A stretch of 64,000 nucleotides of DNA, taken from contig CM067081.1 of assembly GCA_034008185.1 (NCBI GenBank), positions 2,852,001-2,916,000 on the forward strand. Direction: 5' to 3'. Below the pieces are notes generated by a model that was given only the letters and a program-made list of their open reading frames with translations, was not told the origin of the DNA and ran no database searches. A program made the translations under genes and the position numbers. Of this stretch, positions 56,301-64,000 are shown piece by piece. Within the stretch, counting starts at the first letter, position 1. Every line of letters starts with the position of its first letter. The stretch comes from Gorsachius magnificus (lineage: Eukaryota > Chordata > Aves > Pelecaniformes > Ardeidae).

Positions 56301-58189
56301 CACTGGTTTTACCCTCATATTTACACTTCAGGCAAAAGTAAGGTGGTTGGGTTTTTTTCTCTCCCCCCCACCTTTGTTGGATCAGAAGTGCTCTCTTGAA
56401 CCTGTTGCCATAGGTTGTATGGCATGTCACCAGCAATGCAGGAGTAGGGGGGGAAAAAAGGCCTTTTTTCCAGTCCAGCCACAGATTTATAAAAATTTCT
56501 TCCTGGCCAATTGGCTTTAAACTTCATTCTGGAAAAATGTAGTCAAATTGACTAAGTTCTTTAAACATTAGACTGTTCCAGCAGAATTTCTGAAACTTGC
56601 TCATGGGTTGCATGGATGCAGTAGGCCCACTGCCATTCTCTTATTAACATCTGAAGGAGTTTTCAGCCCTAGCCCTCCTTTCACAGAGGGGCCTGTGTGA
56701 CAGGTAGCATCTTGGATGGCTGTTGCTGGAAGAAACTAAACTGCCTGCCTTGCTTAAGTTTAGATGCTCCTTTGACACCTTTGCAAATTGATGTAACGTG
56801 TCAAAGTGCTGATGTGTCTGCTGGGAGCAAGAATACATGAATAGTTTTGCTGAAAGAGCTGGTGCTAAAGAGGGCAGGCCGTGCACCTGGGAGAGAGAGG
56901 GCAGGAGGAGGCAGATGTGGGACAGAAAGACAGACTCCCCCTTTCCCAGCAGTGAGCCATTAGATCATCTCAGCTGCTAATAAAATGATAGGCCTCATGT
57001 GATAAAGAATAAGGCTTAGCTGTTGCCCATATTAACGACCTGAGCATCGCAATTTATATTGTGAGCCTGAGCTAGTAAGTGTGGTAGATCAGTAGCGAAG
57101 ATGGAAGAATGGTGTTTGGCTGTGTTCTCATCCAGCTTGGATACACTTACGTTATTACTTTTTTTCTGAGGGTCATCAGATTCTTGTATGAGAATAACAA
57201 AGTGGTTCAGATGGAAGAGGAGTCGGAACTCTCCGTGCTTGTTTTTGCTACCCATTAGGTGACCTTGGACAAATAATTATGAAATTCCATGAATACTTTA
57301 GGCTGTTGTAGGTGGTCGCTGTTCTCCTTGTGGTTCCACGAACAATCCGGACCTTTTGTTAACAACAGTGCACTTCTCTCTCTTGTTTTGACTTATTCCC
57401 TGTTCTTCCCTTCCTCCCACCCCCCATCCCTGCAGTGATTTTTATTAATGGTACCAGACTGTTAAACTTAACCCAACAAAAAAACCCAAACAAACCAGTA
57501 AATAGCTTTGTCACTTCAGTTTTCCAGGCCCAGAGGGAAGCAGAGTGTGGGGTCTGGATCCATTTAAGCCATCAAGAAACTTCAGTGTTAAAAAAACCCC
57601 AACTCTGCTGCCTTCTCCTCCTGCCTGCTCTGCCCTGCTTTTGTGGTGGGCACATCTGTGTAGCTGTAGTGAGCTGGACTGGAGGAACTTATACTTAAAA
57701 CTAACTTCTTTTTTTTTGCCGGCTGTAGCTTGGATAAATTCTCTGACCCTCACCATGAGACTGCACAAGAAAACATTGTGTGGGATGGGAACAAGTGTTG
57801 GGATGGGAACAAGTGTCTGGATACAGAAGGTGGTATTTTAGGCAGAGGTCGTGAAAGATTATATTTAAGATTATGTATAAGATTATTATCTTAGTATGGA
57901 GGGAACTAAAGCATGAAGGGACTGGGCAGTTTCAGTCCTTTAAACCTCAGAAGACTTGGTAGGCTGAAGAGTTCTGGGATCATCTGATGAAAAAGCAAAG
58001 CATTAACAAGGATGTTGATCAAAATACTTTATTCTGTAGCAGCCTGACTTGTTTATGGCCTGCGGTAAATCTGGAGAAGTTCCCAGAAAGTCACTGAATG
58101 GGAGAACTAGATACATTAAACAACTGATAATAGTTTCAGAATGATGAAAACTGAGTGCTGTGCTTAAATTAGAAAAAAAGACCCCTGAC
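53366..58189 (+). other. UVRAG intron 1, no gene recognised
   Basis: 4.8 kb of AT-rich intron. An 18-bp unit is directly duplicated in tandem at 57781-57798 and 57799-57816. I see no UVRAG exon, RNA gene or transposon end. Confidence 0.45.
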
Positions 58190-59580
58190 TTTTGAGAGAA
58201 GCTGGGTGCTGAGCATGGAACATAGACCAGTCAGCTTGACCTCAGTACCGGGGAAAATTATGGAGAGGTTCATCCTGAGTGTGCTCCCCAGGCACATGGC
58301 CTGATCCCCTGATTGTCCTCCCAGCCAGCATGGGTTCATGAAAGGCAGGTCTTGCCTAACCAACCTGATTTCCTTCTACGACCAGGTGACCCGCCTGGTA
58401 GATGAGGGAAAGGTTGTGGATGTTGTCTACCTGGACTTCAGCAAAGCCTTCGACACAGTCTCCCATAGCATTCTCCTGGAGAAGCTGGCAGTTCATGGCC
58501 TAGATGGATGTACTCTTCACTGGGTTAAAAACTGGCTGGGTGGCCGAGCCCAGAGAGTCGTGGTGAATGGAGCTAAATCCAGTTGGCGGCCGGTCACAAG
58601 CGGTGTCCCCCAGGGCTCAGTTTTAGGGCCGGTCTTGTTTAATATCTTTATCAATGACCTGGACGAGGGGATTGAGTGTGCCCTCAGTAAATTTGCAGAT
58701 GACACCAAGCTGGGTGGGAGTGTTGATCTGCTGGAGGGGAGGAGGGCTCTGCAGAGGGACCTGGACAGGCTGGATCGATGGGCCCAGCCCAACTGTATGA
58801 GGCTCAACAAGGCCAAGTGCCGGGTCCTGCACTTTGGTCACAACAACCCCACGCAGCGCTACAGGCTTGGGGAAGAGTGGCTGGAAAGCTGCCTGGCCGA
58901 AAAAGACCTGGGGGTACTGATTGACAGCTGCCTGAATATGAGCCAGCAGTGTGCCCAGGTGGCCAAGAAGGCCAATGGCATCCTGGCCTGTATCAGGAGT
59001 GGTGTGGCCAGCAGGAGCAGGGCAGTGATCGTGCCCCTGTACTCGGTGCTGGTGAGGCCGCACCTCGAATCCTGTGTTCAGTTTTGGGCCCCTCACTCCA
59101 AGAAAGATGTTGCCTTGCTGGAACATGTCCAGAGGAGAGCAACCAAGCTGGTGAGGGGTCTGGAGCACAAGTCATACGAGGAGCGGCTGAGGGAACTGGG
59201 GGTGTTTAGTCTGGAGCAGAGGAGGCTGAGGGGAGCCCTGATCGCCCTCTACAACTGCCTGAGAGGAGGCTGTAGTGAGGTGGGGGTCGGGCTCTGCTCC
59301 CTGGTAACAGATGATAGGACGAGGGGGAATGGTTTGAAGCTGCGCCAGGGCAGGTTTAGGTTGGACATTAGGAAAAACTTCTTCCCCGAGAGGGTTATCA
59401 GGCTCTGGAATGGGCTGCCCAGGGAGGTGGTGGAGTCCCCATCCCTGGAGGGATTTAAAAGAAGGATCGATGAGGTGCTGAGGGACAGGGTTTAGTGGTG
59501 GGATGGCAGTGCTAGGTTAACGGTTGGACTCGATGATCTTAAAGGTCTTTTCCAACCGAGGTGATTCTATGATTCTATGA
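58190..59580 (+). mobile_element. CR1 LINE, 5' truncated, well preserved
   Basis: About 1.4 kb of CR1 ending in a clean ATTCTATGATTCTATGA tail. The 5' end lies inside the ORF2 reverse-transcriptase domain near 58190-58207. The upstream part reads CR1-like until an in-frame TGA at 58302-58304, and after that the frame stays open to the natural stop at 59493-59495. Its 3' end is nearly the same as the copies at 8605, 16385, 35795 and 38370. It is the longest and least damaged element in the window, but it lacks the 5' promoter, ORF1 and the endonuclease domain, so it cannot be autonomous. Confidence 0.95.
58338..59495 (+). CDS. CR1 ORF2 C-terminal two-thirds of RT and tail, 385 codons
   Basis: Retrotransposon reverse-transcriptase fragment, not a host gene. 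Motifs in order: [13 protein letters not shown] (catalytic Asp at 33), [12 protein letters not shown] at 87-98, [10 protein letters not shown] with the catalytic FADD at 119-122, then the CR1 C-terminal region ([44 protein letters not shown]) ending EVLRDRV. The two YADD-type aspartates are intact. The ATG at 58338 is internal to the domain and has no reason to act as a start. In-frame sequence upstream is closed by TGA at 58302. The fingers part of RT, the endonuclease and ORF1 are missing. Confidence 0.93.
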   Translation: MKGRSCLTNLISFYDQVTRLVDEGKVVDVVYLDFSKAFDTVSHSILLEKLAVHGLDGCTLHWVKNWLGGRAQRVVVNGAKSSWRPVTSGVPQGSVLGPVLFNIFINDLDEGIECALSKFADDTKLGGSVDLLEGRRALQRDLDRLDRWAQPNCMRLNKAKCRVLHFGHNNPTQRYRLGEEWLESCLAEKDLGVLIDSCLNMSQQCAQVAKKANGILACIRSGVASRSRAVIVPLYSVLVRPHLESCVQFWAPHSKKDVALLEHVQRRATKLVRGLEHKSYEERLRELGVFSLEQRRLRGALIALYNCLRGGCSEVGVGLCSLVTDDRTRGNGLKLRQGRFRLDIRKNFFPERVIRLWNGLPREVVESPSLEGFKRRIDEVLRDRV

Positions 59581-62500
59581 CGGTTTCGCCACACTCCGGA
59601 GCAGCTCTGTCAAGATGCTGCTGTTGAATTCCAGTAACCCAGTTTTGTGGCTCTGCAGGCGTGAGGGGTGAAACCTGATGGTGGGCTCTGCTTTTCTGAT
59701 CCCTTTTAAAGCTTCCCTGATCAGCCTTTATAGATCTTTGGGATAGCCGCATCTTTATAACTTGTGATATCTTTACCTCCAGCAGTGTTTTTAAAATACA
59801 AGCCACGGCTCAGGATTTCTTCTAAGGGAAAATTAGTGGATCTCATCTGGTTTGTAGTCACTTACTTTCCGGGTTCAAGGAAGCACTAATTTCTTTCATG
59901 TAGGTCAGTGCAGAGTTGCTGTGTAGCAGTTGCCTTTACACAGTTGCAACTTCGGTTGGCAATTAAATCAAATGATGATAAGGCCTACGGTGTAATTTCA
60001 CTGCTCCATTGACTTCCTTGTGAAGTGCAAAGGATTAGGACGACTGTGGTAATCGAAATGACCTGTATGTCACAAACCCCCTAGAATGAGCTGCTAAACC
60101 TGCTCTACTAAGCAACGATCCAGATACTCCATCCTTCAGGCTAAATTCAGAGCTGTTGGAAAAAATTAAATGCCCTTTTTAATGATACCAGTTCTGCTTG
60201 TCAGAGCTTACCTCAATCAGTGCTGTGCTGAAAAATAACTTCTTTTGCAGCAGGATGTCTTGTTAAGATGCCTGGTGTAGTGTCTGAGATCTTCAGTACT
60301 GTGTTGCTGGTAGACTGTCAACTGTTTGAGGAGATAGCGGTGAGAATTATCTATATGCTCATCTGTGTATTTTGCTTATCTTTTTTTATGAAAGGGGATC
60401 CTGTGCTATCGGCTTGCAAACACAGCTGGCTTCGTTTTATGCTATGTGACTCATGAGGCTGCCAAAGCACTTATTGTGCTTTTTTAGCACTTGTATTTTG
60501 ATTTTTAAACTGGGTTTCTTGGGACTGCTGTTCTAGTTGCATGGCATCTCATCTGTGGGGATCCCTCCTTGTGATGAAGATTTCTTGGTACTTTACTTGA
60601 AAGAGCAAATAGCTAAAACTTATCTCTGGTGAGAAGTGAGTACTTTTTCCCACCTCATCTAAAAGAAAAAGGAAATGAAAGAACTCCGGATTATTTGCAG
60701 CTCCTTTATTCGGTGTAAAGCGTAATGGGTCACTTCTCCACAGAGAGTTGCTTTTGCAGTTTGAAATGCACCCTTGCCTCATGGTGAACCGCTTTGCACT
60801 TCTACAAAGTGCCAGGCTGTACGTAGCTCCACTCATATCTTAAGCAGATGGTTTCATTTCAGTGGTCCTGTCTGCCTTTTTGGTTGCTTGTTGCTGCCCT
60901 GTCCCCCCCTTTCAGCAGCCCAGCTGCTTGTACAGCTGCATTGTGAACCGTTTTGAGGAACTGATCTGGTGAAACTAGCCCAGCAAGAGGCAAGGGTGGT
61001 TGGTTGTCATCCAGATCGGTTCCCCAGCTGCACAAGCATGGATTTATGGTGGTACGGATGAGGAGGGCGATGCAGCAGTGCCAGTATGCAGCAGGGTGGT
61101 TTGGCTGGTGCCGGTGATAGCTGAACTGCAACACAGTGCGTTTCTTGTTTTGCGTATTCTAACATCTTGAGCAAAAATGATGTGAAACATGGGTAGGAGA
61201 TAACAACAGAGACTTGAAAATCCCTTCAAAATAATACTTATAGTCAAAGAACAGCTGCAAGCCCTTGAAGAATTTTAGAGCCTATTCAAGTTGCCTGTGG
61301 ATATGTCTTTGTAGCTGATGGTCTCCAGGCTAAAGCTAATTATCTTTGGTCAGGAGAGGTTAATTAACTCTGCCTCTGTAGAGTTCTGAGGAAATCTGAA
61401 TAATGCAATATAAATATCAGCAACAACGTAGTGGGCAAACTGGAAGGTTTATTTTCAGGATCCAAGTCCCTCTGTCATCATGACCTCATACTAAAGAATG
61501 TGAACAAGAAAACTGCCCATGTAATTAGAAACTTGTTCCTTATCAGCTAGGCTAAATGGGCAAGAAATGGGACAGGAGGGAGGAGGAGGAGAGGGATGAC
61601 TAAGTTGGTGATTTAAACTGACACTCATTACCTGTTGCATGTTGAGTCCTGAACTGTGTTGTGGTCTCACAGCCCCAAATTTAATGTCCTTCTTCCAAAT
61701 GGTTTGGGAGAAGTGAGACTTTAGACTTTGGGATAAATTCCAGGCTTTGAAGGGTTGCAAAGAAGTCGCAAACCATGGAGAGAAGGATTCCACTCTTGTC
61801 GGGAGATGCAGCTGTAGGTTATGACACTACAGCTTTTTCCAAACCTCATTGCATGTAGTGAAGGACGAGAAACTTGTTTGGCTTTCCTTGAGGGCTGCTT
61901 CATTGTAACATGCAACTTAAACCAGTCACGCAATTAGTTTGCAATCCTAAAAAGACCTGGAGAAAGTTGCCCTCTTTGTTAGATGCTATGTGGGCTACTC
62001 TTCTTGGGTTGTAAGGGATTTAAAAAAAAAAAGGAAAAAAAAAAAAAATCAAAAATGAAGGGGGAAACGAGCATGGTAGATGGTAGGCAATTGATTTGTA
62101 TGTGCCTGAAGCTAATTAAGGGAGAGAGATGGCACATAAAACCCTTAAATCATTTGTATAGGGAGGGCGATGTATGTTCAAGGCTATTTCTTAAGGAGTA
62201 TTTAAGTTGCTCGTAAAAATGGCCAGCAAAACTACACAGCTTTAAGGATAGATTTGAAACAATGTACAAGGCCCATACAGGTTTTTTTAAGTGAGGCTTA
62301 ATCTTTCTGTGGATGTTTTTTCATACCAATTTCTAACAAAATAAGACCATGTGGTTCTGCAATTAAGCATTTTAGAAGGTGGCTGGTTTATTTATTTATC
62401 TTTTTAAAAATTTTATATTGCATTTATATGCTAGAGCTATCTCAGCATTCCATCTCCAGCTCTGTTTTTAGTCTAACTCATAAACAGACTTTGCAGGTAT

Positions 62501-64000
62501 GACTCTACTGGTGGTTTTGAGTCTGTCACATGAACAGAAATTTAATATTATTCTTATATATTTCCAGAAAGGAAAACTAATATATCACTTAAGTGATACT
62601 AAGTGATATAAAGTGTCATATTGTGATTCCAAAACAGATGATGGCCTTTCAACTCTTGTTAAAAGCCTTTTAGGACAAGCTGGAAACAGAAAAGTCGCCT
62701 TTCGGTTTTGAAACCAATTTTAAATCCACTTTTGGTCAACGTGAGAGTGTTTCTTTTAAGATGGAGCCAGACTTGCAAATTAACAAGCTTTTGGGGAAAA
62801 AAAAAAAATGTATGCCATAAAATGAAATCTGTGGTAAAAGGAAGCACTAAACCAGTTGTTTGAGGCTTGTAGGTGGTTTGTGGTGATCCAAAAAGGATAG
62901 GGAGCCGTTTGTCAACACCGCCATAGTAGCTGGGCGAGGCACGGGTAGGTTGAGAGATTGATTGGGAGAATATGATACTGAAGGATTTGGTGAGAACTTT
63001 ATATATTTGAAGTGGCAGTTTGCCAAGTGCTGAGTTCATGGTAGTCTGTTTTAAGCATGCAGGAGTTTTCAAAGTTAAAATAAGAACCACAGTGAAGCAG
63101 TGATTTAAGAGTGACTGGAGAGTCCTACAAAATTGCTTTAACTAGTTAAATTTAACAGGTAGTAATGTTAAATATTTGCTAAAGATGAAGGGCGTAGTAT
63201 GCTTTGAAGCAGCGGATTTTAGCCACATCTATTAAAGCTATCTTGGCACTTCGTGGGGGAGGCTTGATTCAATCTGATAATTTTCATTTGAGATACAGTA
63301 TTGTAGCAAACTAACATAGTGTTAGAGTTGGATGAAGTCACTTAAAGATTTTGGTGACATATTCCAGTGCATTCAATTCCAGAGAAAAGGACTTGGTTAT
63401 CCAAGCAGAACGTACCTGATGGACATCACAAATTTGACCACGCTTTTAATTTTCCCTGAAAATCTGGGTATGTCTTTCCGATGTGTTTTATTTAAGGTTG
63501 TTGCAGTGGTTTCCAGGATTGCTGTGAATTCAGGAAGCTTGGTTCAGCCAGATATGGCTCTAGATTAGGTGGTGGTTTCTGGTGGAGCTCTTTGTCCACT
63601 AGTGCTTGATGAAAATAGCTTTGGGTAGGAAACATTTTCCAGTGCGATGATGCAAAACACCTGGGTGATGCTGCTGCTGTCCAAGCTAATAGCGTCCCAT
63701 ATTTGCTTGAAACTACTCAAATAGTTTAGACATGTGGAATAAAAATTACCTATAGGACATGAATAAGAGTAGCTTGTCTTGCATATCACTGTTGCTTAAT
63801 CTGTGCTCGTAGGTGCTAGTTGTTGCTTGTCCAGTCGGCTTCCTATGGCTTTGCCGAACGCTTATTGTTCACACTAGCTTTCTGCCAAAGAAAACTGAGT
63901 GTTCGGTGGGATTTTTTTGATAACAGTGCTTTGGAAATCCTGAAAATGCTTTAATACAAAAAAAAAAAGTGTTCAATTTCAATCTAAGAAAGTTCTTTAA
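59581..64000 (+). other. UVRAG intron 1 to window end, no feature recognised
   Basis: AT-rich intronic sequence with homopolymer runs (A-runs near 62021-62048, and 63958-63968). A short palindromic cluster (atatcacttaagtgatacta at 62582-62601 and following) is seen. No UVRAG exon 2 was found before the window ends. Confidence 0.45.

Noticed and set aside
58338..59495. A 385-codon open frame as a host protein gene
   Set aside because: Its motifs ([17 protein letters not shown]1 C-terminal region) and its ATTCTATG tail show it is a truncated CR1 element.
62582..62620. Palindromic cluster near 62590
   Set aside because: Short, AT-rich and explainable by chance slippage. No flanking structure supports a functional element.

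Overview
This is a vertebrate nuclear window, almost certainly from a bird. Intron-rich coding exons sit in a landscape scattered with 5'-truncated CR1 non-LTR retrotransposons. Many of these end in the ATTCTATG-type octamer tail typical of bird CR1, and there is also an LTR piece I recognise from bird endogenous retroviruses. I cannot name the species. No prokaryotic feature, CRISPR array or tRNA was seen.

Layout. Positions 1-2890 are upstream sequence with CR1 debris and a G-rich block. Positions 2890-30850 hold DGAT2 on the + strand: a TATA-type GC-rich promoter, eight coding exons with GT/AG junctions and phases that join without a break into a 358-residue protein, and a 3' UTR of up to about 1.25 kb with two candidate polyadenylation signals. 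Introns 1 (9.7 kb) and 4 (8.8 kb) are CR1-rich. Intron 4 also holds a full-length 5S rRNA-like sequence joined directly to an LTR fragment. Positions 30850-43980 are intergenic, with CR1 copies and no gene that I can support. Positions 43980-44720 form a CpG island with a TATA-less promoter (CCAAT boxes, an ETS palindrome, two CACGTG E-boxes) and the first coding exon of UVRAG, 27 codons on the + strand. The rest, to 64000, is UVRAG intron 1. It contains a 62-bp minisatellite right after exon 1, a perfect 96-bp inverted repeat at 49998-50217, an old CR1 on the minus strand at 52280-53365, and a well-preserved CR1 at 58190-59580 with a 385-codon open frame. UVRAG exon 2 was not found and presumably lies beyond the window.

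The gene order DGAT2 then UVRAG, both on the same strand, matches what I know of the human 11q13 region. The products act in different processes: DGAT2 makes triacylglycerol at the ER and lipid droplet, and UVRAG is a Beclin-1/VPS34 partner in autophagy and endosome traffic. Nothing here suggests a shared operon-like unit.

I found no clear new biological system. The items most worth checking are the perfect 96-bp inverted repeat, the 5S-LTR chimera, the paired E-boxes at the UVRAG promoter, the upstream ORFs in front of both genes, and the short N-terminus of this DGAT2.
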